From: Brucella gallinifaecis
GTDB taxonomy: Bacteria; Pseudomonadota; Alphaproteobacteria; Rhizobiales; Rhizobiaceae
Length of the DNA stretch: 64,000 nucleotides
Assembly: GCF_006476605.1 (NCBI RefSeq)
Contig: NZ_ML636804.1
Location: 309,400 to 373,399 of the forward strand
Direction: 5' to 3'
Shown: positions 36,440 to 46,186 of the stretch, piece by piece
How positions within the stretch are numbered: the stretch's first letter is position 1
Layout: each line of letters starts with the position of its first letter
The notes under the pieces: model-generated
The model's database searches: none
What the model saw: the letters and a program-made list of their open reading frames with translations, nothing else
What the model was told of the DNA's origin: nothing
Made by a program: the position numbers and the translations under genes

Positions 36440-36883
36440 TCAGGTTCCGTCGTGTTTCGGCACCGAACTCGTTTCCCATGCCGGGCCGAGATCTGTCAGT
36501 TGCGCTTCAATACATTCTACCGTGAGACGGATAGCTGCATTTGCCGCAAAAGTCAGTTCCAAAGTTCCGGCAGGTGCTTCATCAGCGATAAAACGAATGG
36601 CCAGCAGCGACAGCACATCATCGGGCTTCTGCCGGTTGATGCTGGTGCCTTTGACCGCTGTGACGCGATTAAAATGCAAAGCCGTGCGCCTACGCTGATA
36701 TTGTGGCTTGCGGAACAGCTTTGGCTTGGCTTCTTCCCAGGCAAAGCGATTGAGCGTCAGCACAAAGCGCTTGTCGCTGGCCAGATATTGCAAATCCGAT
36801 ACTTTGAGAACCGCATCCTGAAGATGGGCGGACAGGATCTGCAAATCTTCCTCATCAAGCGCCACAAGCTTCAACATTTCCAT
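36440..36883 (-). CDS. DUF2948 family protein
   Basis: A 147-residue conserved protein beginning MLKLVALDEEDLQILSAHLQDAVLK, with LNRFAWEE and RRRTALHFNRVTAVK. Members occur next to hisD and murA in alphaproteobacteria, as here; function unknown. Confidence 0.85.
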   Translation of the reverse strand: MEMLKLVALDEEDLQILSAHLQDAVLKVSDLQYLASDKRFVLTLNRFAWEEAKPKLFRKPQYQRRRTALHFNRVTAVKGTSINRQKPDDVLSLLAIRFIADEAPAGTLELTFAANAAIRLTVECIEAQLTDLGPAWETSSVPKHDGT

Positions 36884-36996
36884 ATCTTAGATCGTTTCCT
36901 GCTGATTTGAATAAGATGTCTGACACAACTTTACATGTCGCCACAAAAAAATCGACAGGCTTTTCAGCCTGTTGATTAATCTGCCTGTAATAAAAG

Positions 36997-37030
36997 AAAA
37001 ACCGGAATGCGTCTGGCAAATCCGGTTTTT
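36997..37030 (-). terminator. Intrinsic terminator of murA
   Basis: Minus strand: aaaaaccgga/tccggttttt with a T-rich tail, 7 bp past the murA stop. A second small hairpin (acaggctttt/agcctgt) lies beside it. Confidence 0.8.
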
Positions 37031-37036
37031 GAGCTT

Positions 37037-38329
37037 TTACCCGCTGATGCGTTCGACATTGGCACCGCAACGCGAGAGCTTCTCCTCCAGACGTTCAAAG
37101 CCGCGATCAAGGTGATAGACGCGGTTGACGGTGGTTTCGCCTTCGGCTGCAAGGCCTGCAATAACCAGCGAAACAGAAGCACGAAGATCCGTCGCCATAA
37201 CTTGCGCACCCTTGAGACGTTCCACGCCTTCAACAGTTGCAGTCTGGCCGGACAGCGAAATCTTGGCGCCAAGACGCGCCAGTTCCTGCACATGCATGAA
37301 ACGGTTTTCAAAGATTGTTTCGGTAATGTGCGATGTTCCCTTTGCCATCGTCATCAGGCCCATGAACTGTGCCTGAAGATCGGTTGGAAAGCCGGGGAAT
37401 GGATCGGTGGTAATATCGACCGGATGAATGCCATGACCATTGCGTACAACGCGCAGGCCGCTGTTGGTTTCGGTAATTTCCGCACCGGTTTTGCGCAGCG
37501 TGTCAAGGGCTGCCGTCAACTGGCTGGCTTCAGCGCCCTCAAGCAGAACATCGCCGCCAGTCATTGCAACAACCATGGCATAGGTGCCGGTTTCAATGCG
37601 GTCAGGAATAACACGCACACGCGCACCAGACAGGTTTGTCACACCCTGAATATGGATTGTGTCGGTACCGGCGCCGGTGATTTTCGCCCCCATTGCGTTG
37701 AGGCAGTCGGCCAGATTGACCACTTCCGGCTCGCGAGCGGGATTTTCAATAATGGTTTCGCCATTGGCAAGCACGGCTGCCATAAGCATGACATGGGTTG
37801 CACCAACCGAAACCTTGGGGAAGCGATAGCGTGCACCGACGAGTCCGCCCTTGGGTGCGCGTGCCTTGGCATAGCCATTTTCAATGTCGATCTGTGCACC
37901 CAGTGCCTGAAGGCATTCAAGCAGCAGATCAACCGGGCGCGTGCCGATGGCGCAACCACCGGGCAGGGAGACATTGGCTTCACCCATACGTGCGAGAAGC
38001 GGGCCGATTACCCAGAAGCTTGCACGCATCTTGGAAACCAGCTCATAAGGAGCGGTGGTGTCAACGATATTGCGTGCTGTGAAATGGATGGTACGCGAAT
38101 AGGCGCCGTTCTGATGTTCACGACGGCCATTCACCGAATAATCAACGCCATGATTGGAAAGAATACGGATCAGCTGTTCGACATCGGCGAGGCGCGGCAC
38201 GTTTTCAAGCGTAAGCGTATCATCGGTAAGAAGCGAAGCGATCATTAATGGCAGCGCGGCATTTTTCGCGCCTGAAATAGGAATAACGCCATTGAGCTTG
38301 TTACCGCCGACGATCTTGATGCGATCCAT
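37037..38329 (-). CDS. murA: UDP-N-acetylglucosamine 1-carboxyvinyltransferase
   Basis: A 430-residue enzyme for the first committed step of peptidoglycan synthesis. Motifs: [34 protein letters not shown] (the catalytic cysteine loop), [23 protein letters not shown] and [16 protein letters not shown]. The active-site Cys is present, so fosfomycin sensitivity is expected from the enzyme. Confidence 0.97.
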   Translation of the reverse strand: MDRIKIVGGNKLNGVIPISGAKNAALPLMIASLLTDDTLTLENVPRLADVEQLIRILSNHGVDYSVNGRREHQNGAYSRTIHFTARNIVDTTAPYELVSKMRASFWVIGPLLARMGEANVSLPGGCAIGTRPVDLLLECLQALGAQIDIENGYAKARAPKGGLVGARYRFPKVSVGATHVMLMAAVLANGETIIENPAREPEVVNLADCLNAMGAKITGAGTDTIHIQGVTNLSGARVRVIPDRIETGTYAMVVAMTGGDVLLEGAEASQLTAALDTLRKTGAEITETNSGLRVVRNGHGIHPVDITTDPFPGFPTDLQAQFMGLMTMAKGTSHITETIFENRFMHVQELARLGAKISLSGQTATVEGVERLKGAQVMATDLRASVSLVIAGLAAEGETTVNRVYHLDRGFERLEEKLSRCGANVERISG

Positions 38330-38582
38330 ACTGTTTCACCTTCTGGGCCGAAGCGATTGCCCGGTAATCGAATTTTGTAAATTCCGCGGCGTTGAAACCT
38401 GCGGCATGTCAATATGCAATTGACTGGTCCTGCGGCGAAATTACGTCGATCACGAATCATAATCGTCCGGCAATACGGGCAAGAATTGAATTGCGCTTTT
38501 ACCGCAGCCTTTTCCTATCTTCAAGGAAGGCTTTTTAATATGATTTCGCGCTTAAGTAGTAATCATGCAAATCATGATCGAT

Positions 38583-38768
38583 TTAGGTCGCATCCTGCCC
38601 CGGTTTTCCGGCTGTAATGCCGTCATTACGCTCATCGGCATCGCCTGCACGTCGGGAGCGCAACTGCATTTTACGGCGCATCAGATTTGCACGGAGTTGT
38701 TCTGCCCGGCGTTTTTCACGCGGGTCAGGCTGGTTCTGTTTGTTGTTTGCAGTGTCTTTTTCATTCAT
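38583..38768 (-). CDS. Small conserved basic protein upstream of murA
   Basis: A 61-residue charged protein, DPREKRRAEQLRANLMRRKM in the middle. Similar short proteins with this RRAEQLRANLMRRK pattern occur beside murA in related genomes. No function known. It could be part of the murA transcript, though 250 bp separate them. Confidence 0.65.
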   Translation of the reverse strand: MNEKDTANNKQNQPDPREKRRAEQLRANLMRRKMQLRSRRAGDADERNDGITAGKPGQDAT

Positions 38769-38915
38769 GAAGGGAGTGTACTACGCTAAAAAGCCTGCGA
38801 AAAGCGGGTTTTATGATGCGATATGAGAGATTTCCACATTATGTAAAAATAATTGCGATCGGTTGCTTGCGATTTTTGTAATGATGTGTCAGAAGTCCGC
38901 CGCGTTCAAGAGAAT

Positions 38916-38990
38916 GCTGCGGTAGCTCAGTGGTAGAGCACTCCATTGGTAATGGAGAGGTCGAGAGTTCAATCCTCTCTCGCAGCACCA
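38916..38990 (+). tRNA. tRNA-Thr (GGT)
   Basis: 75 nt with encoded CCA. Acceptor GCTGCGG/TCGCAGC, anticodon stem CTCCA/TGGAG with loop TTGGTAA giving GGT, T arm GAGAGTTCAATCCTCTC. Confidence 0.95.
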
Positions 38991-39270
38991 TTCGATTCCT
39001 GAACTGATAAAAATCCTGTAAATTGATGAATTTCAGACGGCTTTTTGCCGGGCGGATTAAGCTCACAATCGTCCTTTTATATTTGCCCATTCATTTCCGG
39101 AAGGCTGTCATCTGTTGATGGAAAGAATAATTTTAATATTTTTCGCCGGACATGGCATTACCTGACAGGTCATTAATTGTCATTTTTAACAATCCTGGGC
39201 TAATGTTTATATAGGTGAAATACAGGATAGCTGCCTGAAGCTATGGCTAAAGTTTTAAAGCGGGGATTAT

Positions 39271-40314
39271 ATGGCTCAATCAATGGCTGAGAATCAGACA
39301 ATTTCAGAAATTCTGAGATTAAAACCCGCAAGCTGGCATTGGGGACGGGCCATTCGTGCTGCTTTCTGCATCGGCTTCCCGTTCGCTGCCGGACTGTTTT
39401 TTGACGACATCATGACCGGTATGTGGATTGCCATGGGTTGTCTTATGATGGTGACCGGTGAAAGTTCTGGCAGTTACAGTTCAGTCTATAAAAAAATGCT
39501 GATTTCAGCGCCGATTGGCGCTTTAGGCTATCTGCTTGGTTATCTTGGGTCGTTGCCGTGGGCAGTGGTTGTGATTGCAATGATGATCGTTGGTTTTCTT
39601 GCGGCCATGCTAAGCAGCAAGAATGGCACATTATCGATCGGCACATTGCAGACCTTGCTTCTGGGGTCGATTGCATTGGGCGTTCCGGCGATTACACCAT
39701 TTTGGCAGCCAGCAGTTCTTTATCTGGTTGGAGCTGTTTTTTACGCGGTTGTTCTGGGCATAGAAGTTCTGATTTGTGGCTGGCATTCGCGCGATGAGCG
39801 TCCGCAGGAAGAGCAGAAAAAACCTCAGCCTCATTCCGTAAATTCGATGTCCGCTGCAGCCCCTGCAATAGCATTCGCCGTTTGCCTCGCTGTGGCTTAT
39901 TGCGCCCATTGGTTGGATCATAACGCGCATTGGTTCTGGATACCGCTGACCGTTGGACTTGTGATGAAACCTGATTTTGGATCAATTCGAGATCGGGCTA
40001 TCCAGCGGGTTATCGGGACGATTGCAGGTGTTGTTATCGGGGCCATAGTGCTGGTGACCCTATCAAAGGGCGCGTTATTTGTTGCTGTTATGGCTGTTTT
40101 TGCAGGAATCCTCCCATGGGCCATGCAACGCTCATATATTTTGCAGGCAATTTTCCTGACGCCATTAATTCTGATGCTGGTTGATGTGATTGTTCCCGGG
40201 ACTGGCGATTTTGATTACGGTGTTCAGCGCCTTGTCGATACTGCAATAGGTGGGGCGATAGTCATTATTCTTGGTTACTTGCCGCTGCGATATTTCAACA
40301 GGCCTTCCAGTTAG
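39271..40314 (+). CDS. FUSC family membrane protein
   Basis: A 347-residue protein with two sets of membrane helices split by a cytoplasmic linker (DERPQEEQKKPQPHS). The C-terminal half has HWFWIPLTVGLVMKPDFGSIRDRAIQRVIGTIAGVVIG, the FUSC signature seen in aromatic acid exporters. Substrate unknown. It stands alone. The 280 bp before it, after tRNA-Thr, show no gene. Confidence 0.82.
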   Translation: MAQSMAENQTISEILRLKPASWHWGRAIRAAFCIGFPFAAGLFFDDIMTGMWIAMGCLMMVTGESSGSYSSVYKKMLISAPIGALGYLLGYLGSLPWAVVVIAMMIVGFLAAMLSSKNGTLSIGTLQTLLLGSIALGVPAITPFWQPAVLYLVGAVFYAVVLGIEVLICGWHSRDERPQEEQKKPQPHSVNSMSAAAPAIAFAVCLAVAYCAHWLDHNAHWFWIPLTVGLVMKPDFGSIRDRAIQRVIGTIAGVVIGAIVLVTLSKGALFVAVMAVFAGILPWAMQRSYILQAIFLTPLILMLVDVIVPGTGDFDYGVQRLVDTAIGGAIVIILGYLPLRYFNRPSS

Positions 40315-40338
40315 TATCATTTATTTGCTAATCGCAAT

Positions 40339-40350
40339 GGGTCTCGACCC
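40339..40350. repeat. Solo GGGTCNNGACCC palindrome
   Basis: Twelve-base palindrome gggtctcgaccc, 25 bp after the FUSC stop; its arms equal the ends of the MITE. Confidence 0.4.
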
Positions 40351-40496
40351 TGGAAGTCTTTATAGATCGAAGTGCTCCAATCCTGCAATTTATCTAAATT
40401 AGCGATTGGTTAATTTATTCTTGAAAATTAAGAGAAATGAATTAATCATTAACTCGCTAAAGTTGAAAATTTCAACGAGGGGATGGGAGGGTTGAA

Positions 40497-41960
40497 ATGA
40501 CAAGAAATAACAATCCACGATTTTTAGTATGTTTAACCGGTGTCGCGTTTGTTTCTGCGTTCAGTTATACAGGATCCGCCTTTGCCTGGTCCGAAGGTAA
40601 TGGGAATGACGGAGGTCACGCCTCAAGCATTGTAATCAGCAATGGGGCCTGGTCTGCAACTACGAACAGCTCCGAGTCGATTGCACTCGGCACAGGCACT
40701 TCTGTCGGAAATGGTTCTGATTTATCAACTGCAATTGGTATGAATTCCAATGTTCTGGATAATTCAGGGTCGTCAAACGCGTGGGGTTATTGGGCTCATG
40801 TTGGCAGTAATTCTGCAGCTTCGACTGCAATTGGAAGGCAAAGTGTAGTTGGCAACGATTCTGGAGGTTCCAACGCGATTGGTTATTGGGCGCAAACGTA
40901 CTCAGCTATATCGAATGCCATTGGTCAGCAATCTATAGTAGGACAAAATGCTACAGCTGGCCAAGCAATTGGATATTATGCAAGAAACTATGCTGAGGGT
41001 GCCAATGCCGTCGGCGCTCTCACATATATAGGTGAGGGCTCAGTCGGTGCGAATGCTGTCGGACCTTATGCGTATGTTGGTGAGAATTCCATAGCTGCGA
41101 ATGCTTTTGGATCTAATGCTTCTGTTGGTGATAATGCAGAAGGTGCCACAGCTTTTGGTTATGGTGCAACCGTGGAAGATGGTGCTATCAACGCACAGGC
41201 TTTTGGTACCAATGCTCGAGCCAGCGGGATCGGCTCAGTTGCGTTAGGGTCCGGTTCTGTGGCCAATGAAAATAATATTATATCAGTTGGTGACGTCGGT
41301 TCTGAACGCAGGATCACGAATGTGGAAGCTGGTGTAGCCTTAACTGATGTTGTCAATGTTGGTCAGCTTAATGCGGTTGATGACTTTGCAGTGAAATATG
41401 ACAGTGATGTTAACGGAGATCCGGATTATAGCTCCATTACCCTGGGGGCTTCCATAGCCGATGCACCACCTGTTGTTATTAAAAATGTAGCTGCAGGGGC
41501 AGTTAGTACTTCATCAAAAGAAGCTGTGAACGGCGCTCAACTCCATGAAGTAGCTAGTAGCGCATCAAATGCATTTGGAGGTGGCTCTACTGTACTTTCA
41601 AATGGCGCTATTACAAATCCGGTCTACAATGTAGCGGGTGGCTCATATAATAATGTGGGCTCTGCTCTTTCTGCCCTTGATGATCGCATTGGTGGGATTG
41701 AAGCTAATTTAAAATCGCACATTTCAAAAGAAGCCAGCCGGGCAGCGGCAGTCGGCTTGGCGGCCGCATCGCTAAGGTTTGATGACAGGGCAGGTAAACT
41801 CAGTGTCGCTATGGGCGGCGGATACTGGAGAAACGAAGGCGCTTTTGCCTTCGGTGCGGGTTACACCAATCAAGATCAAACCATTCGTGCCAATATAAGC
41901 ACGGCGACCAGTGGGTCTCAGTGGGGGGTTGGAGCCGGGTTAAGCTTTACGCTGAACTAA
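40497..41960 (+). CDS. Trimeric autotransporter adhesin (YadA-like)
   Basis: A 487-residue outer-membrane adhesin subunit. A signal peptide (to about residue 31, AFA) is followed by a repeated head of roughly 200 residues with the spacing SNAIGxxSxVGxNSxx, about 12 copies, mostly 16 and sometimes 14 residues long. Then comes the neck (RRITNVEAGVALTDVVNVGQL, residues about 270-290), a short stalk with a second neck-like EAVNGAQL, and the YadA anchor at the C-terminus, ending WGVGAGLSFTLN. Ribosome site ggatgggaggg. It is coupled closely to an IalB-like gene (3 bp gap). Role: adhesion to host or other surfaces, inferred from family. Composition is more AT-rich than neighbours. Confidence 0.88.
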   Translation: MTRNNNPRFLVCLTGVAFVSAFSYTGSAFAWSEGNGNDGGHASSIVISNGAWSATTNSSESIALGTGTSVGNGSDLSTAIGMNSNVLDNSGSSNAWGYWAHVGSNSAASTAIGRQSVVGNDSGGSNAIGYWAQTYSAISNAIGQQSIVGQNATAGQAIGYYARNYAEGANAVGALTYIGEGSVGANAVGPYAYVGENSIAANAFGSNASVGDNAEGATAFGYGATVEDGAINAQAFGTNARASGIGSVALGSGSVANENNIISVGDVGSERRITNVEAGVALTDVVNVGQLNAVDDFAVKYDSDVNGDPDYSSITLGASIADAPPVVIKNVAAGAVSTSSKEAVNGAQLHEVASSASNAFGGGSTVLSNGAITNPVYNVAGGSYNNVGSALSALDDRIGGIEANLKSHISKEASRAAAVGLAAASLRFDDRAGKLSVAMGGGYWRNEGAFAFGAGYTNQDQTIRANISTATSGSQWGVGAGLSFTLN

Positions 41961-41963
41961 ATT

Positions 41964-42518
41964 ATGAGCAGAGTTCTTATTTTGCCATTAGTAATGACAG
42001 CTCTGGTTTTGCCAGAGCTGTCAGCTTACGCTCAACCCGAATTCAGGGTGCGTCCATCATCGGTTACCGTCCCTGACGGCGTGCCGATTGGACAGTATAG
42101 GCGCGTAATTCACCCCTTCGAAAATTGGACTCTGATCTGTGATGATAATCTAGCTACTAAAATTCGTTTATGCGACATCAGACAGGAAGTCGAAATCGTG
42201 GGGGCTGGCATAATATTTTCATGGGCTTTAACAGCAACAGAAAATGGACCGCCTATGATGAAATTGATGGGTCCCGCCAGCATTGGGGTTAATGGCGAAA
42301 TTATTTTGACCTTCAATGATGGTTCAACTCATCGAGTAAAGATGTTGTCATGTAATACCTCAAATTGTATAGGACATTCACCCGCAGGCCCGAAAACACA
42401 ACAGCACATTAAAGAAAATCTACCGATTAATATCTCTTTTGATATCAAGAGATTAGGAAACTTTTCATTTAATGTACCAATGAAGGGTTTGAGCAATGCA
42501 TTAAATGCCTCTGATTAA
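41964..42518 (+). CDS. IalB-like invasion-associated periplasmic protein
   Basis: A 184-residue secreted protein, signal peptide ending in AYAQP. The mature part has FENWTLICDD, RLCDIRQEVE, and the cysteines of MLSCNTSNCIGHSP, matching invasion-associated locus B proteins. It starts 3 bp after the adhesin stop, so the two are one operon. IalB proteins of Bartonella promote cell entry; here the role is unproven. Its tail (FSFNVPMKGLSNAL) matches IalB ends. Confidence 0.8.
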   Translation: MSRVLILPLVMTALVLPELSAYAQPEFRVRPSSVTVPDGVPIGQYRRVIHPFENWTLICDDNLATKIRLCDIRQEVEIVGAGIIFSWALTATENGPPMMKLMGPASIGVNGEIILTFNDGSTHRVKMLSCNTSNCIGHSPAGPKTQQHIKENLPINISFDIKRLGNFSFNVPMKGLSNALNASD

Positions 42519-42793
42519 TTGTGATTATCAGTAGCGATGCATAATAGCGCCGGGTCAATGGCAATTCTGATCCACTCAAATAGTACTTCGAGCGAAGTGC
42601 GTACTGACAGTTTCAGGTTTTAAAATTGAAAAATGCTATTTACGAATAATTGCATAGAACTCAAGTATATTTCTGAGTATCGATATCATCATTGTCGAGC
42701 TTGAGGCTAAATGATTCAGTATATTAGTGTAAACTAAAACCTATCTATAAATTCTCTTTATATTAAAAGAATAAAGCCCTCACATCCCATAAG
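42519..42793. other. AT-rich gap with one small hairpin
   Basis: About 275 bp after the IalB-like gene. The only structure is an acttcg/cgaagt inverted repeat near 42584-42597, without a T run. No gene is seen. Confidence 0.5.
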
Positions 42794-42913
42794 ATGGTTC
42801 ATGCAATGAAGTGGCTCGCAATAACGATTCTTACGATCGTCATCGTCATCGTCATCGGTATCGCATCGCTCTACGAGAACAGCCTGAAAATTTGGGGCTG
42901 GTTCCGCAAGTGA
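42794..42913 (+). CDS. Possible 39-residue single-span membrane peptide
   Basis: The frame has a hydrophobic middle (WLAITILTIVIVIVIGIASL) and a polar end. A gtcatc triplet-pair repeat encodes the VIVIVI run. No clear ribosome site; an internal ATG at 42806 would give 35 residues. Unrecognised; tentative. Confidence 0.3.
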   Translation: MVHAMKWLAITILTIVIVIVIGIASLYENSLKIWGWFRK

Positions 42914-42997
42914 TCAAGGCTGTCCTATCTTCTCTTAATTTGTCGCGGTTATGACAAGAGGAGAAAAAGCTAAAACATCCAATAAAATCAATGATAC

Positions 42998-43087
42998 TGG
43001 CGGAGAGAGCGGGATTCGAACCCGCGATACGGTTCCCCGTATACACACTTTCCAGGCGTGCGCCTTCAACCACTCGGCCACCTCTCC
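42998..43087 (-). tRNA. tRNA-Ser (GGA)
   Basis: 90 nt with a long variable arm and encoded CCA. Anticodon loop CTGGAAA gives GGA; acceptor GGAGAGG/TCTCTCC; T arm CGGGTTCGAATCCCG. Confidence 0.94.
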
Positions 43088-43458
43088 GTACTGGTTTGCT
43101 TTCTTGAAATCCGTCTAGACGGTAAGAATTCTTGCAAACAAGACACACCTTATCAAATCAGGCATTGGTTCGTTGCCAAAACAGGTGTTGCGGCGGCAAT
43201 ATAGCCAGAATACGCATATGTTCAACTGCTATTTTCATTTTGGGTTTAATTTATTTTATTCGGTATTGTCATTGCTGAAATATGTTTAAATAACTGATTA
43301 TAAAAGATATTTTTTGGTAAATCTCTATGCGCCCTATATGGTCGTGCACACAGAGTTGGGTTTATGTTATCATTTAACAATGAATAATGTTCTGCTTTGG
43401 AAGCATATGGTGTTGGGACTGGCATAATAGTTTTGAATAGATTGTAGGGCAGAGAATC
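43088..43458. other. AT-rich gap without a gene
   Basis: About 370 bp between tRNA-Ser and the next small gene. I see no gene, hairpin or repeat I can support. Confidence 0.4.
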
Positions 43459-43779
43459 GTGTTTCGTTTTATTTTGCGCAGTTTGGCAGTCATGTGTCTG
43501 GCCTTGGCAGTGATATTCGCTATTCTGGATGCTGCACGCTTTGTCGGGGCTTCGGAAATAGTAACCAAACCGCTTTTGGATATCTGGGCTCAGGGTGCGC
43601 CGGAGCTTCTGGGGGATGCAGAAGCGTTTGTGACGTATTATATAGGGGGAGCGGCGTGGAACAGCCTGTTCCTTCCTGTGCTGGATCAACCAGCTTGGCT
43701 GATTTTGGGTGTATTGGCCCTCTTGTTCTATCTGGCGGGTTTTCGTCGTGAAAAGCGCTTTGGTAATTTTAGCGCATGA
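43459..43779 (+). CDS. Small hypothetical membrane protein
   Basis: A 106-residue protein with an N-terminal membrane segment (ILRSLAVMCLALAVIFAILD) and a C-terminal one (AWLILGVLALLFYLAGF), then a basic tail. Start is GTG. No family recognised. It precedes msrA on the same strand by 54 bp. Confidence 0.65.
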   Translation: MFRFILRSLAVMCLALAVIFAILDAARFVGASEIVTKPLLDIWAQGAPELLGDAEAFVTYYIGGAAWNSLFLPVLDQPAWLILGVLALLFYLAGFRREKRFGNFSA

Positions 43780-43833
43780 TAGTGTCTATGTCCGATCATG
43801 TTGCGCATATTTTGTGCTCCTCAGGAGGTGTTT

Positions 43834-44490
43834 ATGAGTTTCCTAGAAAGCTATCGCAAGAAAGTCGAAATGCCTTCCCGGCAGGATGCCTTGCCGGGTC
43901 GAGCTGAGGCGCTGCCCACTGCCTTGTCGCATTATGTATCGGGTAAGCCGCTCAAAGGCCCATGGCCGGATGGTATGAAGCAGATTATGTTCGGCATGGG
44001 ATGTTTTTGGGGTGCGGAGCGGCTTTTCTGGCTGGTGCCTGGCGTTTATGTGACGGCTGTCGGTTATGCGGGGGGCATAACGCCCAATCCAACCTATGAA
44101 GAAACCTGCACCGGACTGACCGGACATGCTGAAGTGGTTCTGGTTGTTTATGATCCGAAGGCTGTCAGTCTTGATGAATTGCTGGCGCTGTTCTGGGAGG
44201 AGCACGATCCGACACAAGGCATGCGGCAGGGCAATGATATTGGCACGACCTATCGCTCCGTGATCTACACCTTCGATGAAGCGGATCGTAAAGCGGTTGA
44301 AAAGAGCAGGGATGCGTATGAGGCGGCGCTGGCCTCGCGCGGTCTTGGCCCGATCACGACGGAAATTGCAGATGCTCCGACATTCTATTATGCGGAAGAT
44401 TATCATCAGCAATATCTGGCCAAGAACCCGAATGGCTATTGCGGTTTGCGCGGTACAGGCGTGAGCTGTCCAATACCGGCTGCATCATAA
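43834..44490 (+). CDS. msrA: Peptide-methionine (S)-S-oxide reductase
   Basis: A 218-residue repair enzyme with the active site [38 protein letters not shown] and [14 protein letters not shown]. Start at the ATG behind the strong site caggaggt; upstream codons are not needed. The hairpin at 44497 follows. Confidence 0.95.
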   Translation: MSFLESYRKKVEMPSRQDALPGRAEALPTALSHYVSGKPLKGPWPDGMKQIMFGMGCFWGAERLFWLVPGVYVTAVGYAGGITPNPTYEETCTGLTGHAEVVLVVYDPKAVSLDELLALFWEEHDPTQGMRQGNDIGTTYRSVIYTFDEADRKAVEKSRDAYEAALASRGLGPITTEIADAPTFYYAEDYHQQYLAKNPNGYCGLRGTGVSCPIPAAS

Positions 44491-44496
44491 GAAGTA

Positions 44497-44526
44497 AAAA
44501 TCGCGCGGTTAGCCCCGCGCGATTTT
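44497..44526 (+). terminator. Terminator of msrA, overlaps GNAT gene end
   Basis: aaaatcgcgcgg/ccgcgcgatttt; its right arm also codes the last residues (KKIARG) of the convergent GNAT protein. Confidence 0.75.
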
Positions 44527-44973
44527 CTTATTTAGGATCAGCATGCCTTCATCATCGCCGGTCAGCTCTTCCAAATCGCCCCAGCCGATTTTCCTGTAAA
44601 GGTCAGGCTTGTCGGTATAGAGATAGACTTCGCTATAACCGAGATCATGAGCAGCCGTTTCAATCGCTGTCATGAGCGCCTTGGCAACACCGCGCCCACG
44701 AAACTCAGGTGCAACGAGCAGGCTCGCAACCCATGGCTTGAGATGCGGGTGGCTTTCAAGATCATTGTGAATGAGCAGAACAAAGCCTGCCAATTCATCA
44801 TTCCAGAGCGCTGCACGCACGGCCTGACCATCGGTGGCGTGGATCAGCTCATTCAGAGCATCTATAATCTGGTCTTCGGTTGCGCCCACTGCCTGTCCCC
44901 ATTCGGCATGGTTCCATTTTGCGCAGATGGCTGCAAGGTTGGGGCGATCCGTTAGCTCTATGATTTCGATCAT
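44509..44973 (-). CDS. GNAT family N-acetyltransferase
   Basis: A 154-residue protein with the acetyl-CoA motif LLVAPEFRGRGVAKALMTAI and an EVYLYTDKPDLYRKIGW end. Acceptor unknown. Followed at 4 bp by slyX upstream on the same strand. Confidence 0.88.
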   Translation of the reverse strand: MIEIIELTDRPNLAAICAKWNHAEWGQAVGATEDQIIDALNELIHATDGQAVRAALWNDELAGFVLLIHNDLESHPHLKPWVASLLVAPEFRGRGVAKALMTAIETAAHDLGYSEVYLYTDKPDLYRKIGWGDLEELTGDDEGMLILNKKIARG

Positions 44974-44977
44974 TGTA

Positions 44978-45184
44978 TTACCAGTGCGGCGGTTTGGTGA
45001 TCGGAATTTCAGGTGCGGTTTGCCCTTCCAGTGTCAGAAAGCGATCAGTTAGCGCCGAATGTTTCTGGCTCAGGCGGTCTATTGTTTTCCATTGCTCAGC
45101 AAGAACAGCAGACAGTTCTTCAATTGTCTTTTCCTGTTCTGCGACCCGGATTTCGAGTTCTGTCAGGCGGTTATCCGTGGACAT
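44978..45184 (-). CDS. slyX: SlyX-like protein
   Basis: A 68-residue coiled-coil protein, MSTDNRLTELEIRVAEQEKTIEELSAV, ending in PPHW, the usual SlyX tail. I start at this ATG rather than the longer frame to 45238. Function unknown. Confidence 0.8.
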   Translation of the reverse strand: MSTDNRLTELEIRVAEQEKTIEELSAVLAEQWKTIDRLSQKHSALTDRFLTLEGQTAPEIPITKPPHW

Positions 45185-45296
45185 GAGACTGTTCCATATT
45201 TGCTTGTCATTATAAGATAAAAAATCCGCGCCGACCACTCAATAGTCATGATGAGCAGCCAAACGCGGATTTACAAGACTGGCTGGTTAGCCGGAT

Positions 45297-45923
45297 TTAC
45301 TTTGTGCCATACATGCGGTCGCCGGCGTCACCGAGACCCGGAACGATATAGCCCTTTTCATCAAGGCTGTCGTCGATGGAGGCGGTGAAGACGTCGACAT
45401 CCGGGTGGGCGCTCGTGAAGCGCTCAATACCTTCAGGGGCTGCCAGCAGGCACAGAAATTTAATATTGGTGGCACCGCGTTCCTTCAGCTTGTCGATGGC
45501 TGCAATGGCGGAATGGCCTGTTGCAAGCATTGGATCGACAACGATAATCAGGCGGTTGACGATATCTTCGGGTGCTTTGAAGTAGTATTCGATTGGCTGC
45601 AACGTGTCGTGATCGCGATAAAGGCCGATATGCGCCACACGAGCGGCAGGCACGAGATCTAGCATGCCCTCGAGAAGGCCGTTGCCAGCACGCAGGATGG
45701 ACGCGAAAACCAGCTTTTTACCTTCAAGTGTAGGGGCTTCCATAGGCATCATCGGTGTTTCGATATGCATGGTGGTCAGTTCGAGATCGCGCGTCACTTC
45801 ATAGCAAAGCAGCAGCGAAATTTCTTTCAGCAAACGCCGGAAACTGGCGGTAGAGGTTTCACGCTTGCGCATGATGGTGAGCTTGTGCTGGACAAGCGGA
45901 TGGCTGACGACATTAACGCCCAT
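45297..45923 (-). CDS. upp: Uracil phosphoribosyltransferase
   Basis: A 208-residue pyrimidine salvage enzyme that makes UMP from uracil and PRPP. Motifs: [57 protein letters not shown] (the PRPP loop) and [17 protein letters not shown] start at MGVNVV; the upstream extension to 46169 is unlike the family. Confidence 0.96.
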   Translation of the reverse strand: MGVNVVSHPLVQHKLTIMRKRETSTASFRRLLKEISLLLCYEVTRDLELTTMHIETPMMPMEAPTLEGKKLVFASILRAGNGLLEGMLDLVPAARVAHIGLYRDHDTLQPIEYYFKAPEDIVNRLIIVVDPMLATGHSAIAAIDKLKERGATNIKFLCLLAAPEGIERFTSAHPDVDVFTASIDDSLDEKGYIVPGLGDAGDRMYGTK

Positions 45924-46186
45924 ATTGTTTCCACTTTTCTTGTTATCTTTATCGAATTTAGCGGCTGCTCTAAGCCGGAGAAAACGCATGGCAGGCGCAC
46001 AAGCGCAGTTTTCCACGGTGTGTTTTCTGTTTTTTTGAACATTTTGCACAGATGCGCAAGTCCAGATCACAAAAGGGGTATCGGCTTGCTCTCTGTGCTT
46101 GTATCGTTCGGTACAAGCTTTATATGCATCAGGCAAACGGAAAACGGAGATCGGCTTCGTTTCGCACATGAACCGGCAGGATAGTT

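Noticed and set aside
37007..38248. A 413-codon open frame on the plus strand opposite murA
   Set aside because: It has no ribosome site or family features, is rich in Cys, His and Arg as expected of a shadow frame, and murA on the other strand is certain.
40690..41260. Regular spacing in the adhesin gene as a possible CRISPR-like or DNA repeat
   Set aside because: The period is in the protein and the DNA units are diverged; no conserved direct repeat or spacers are present.
45924..46169. An 82-codon upstream extension of upp
   Set aside because: The family start [14 protein letters not shown] is complete without it, and the extra residues have no matching domain.
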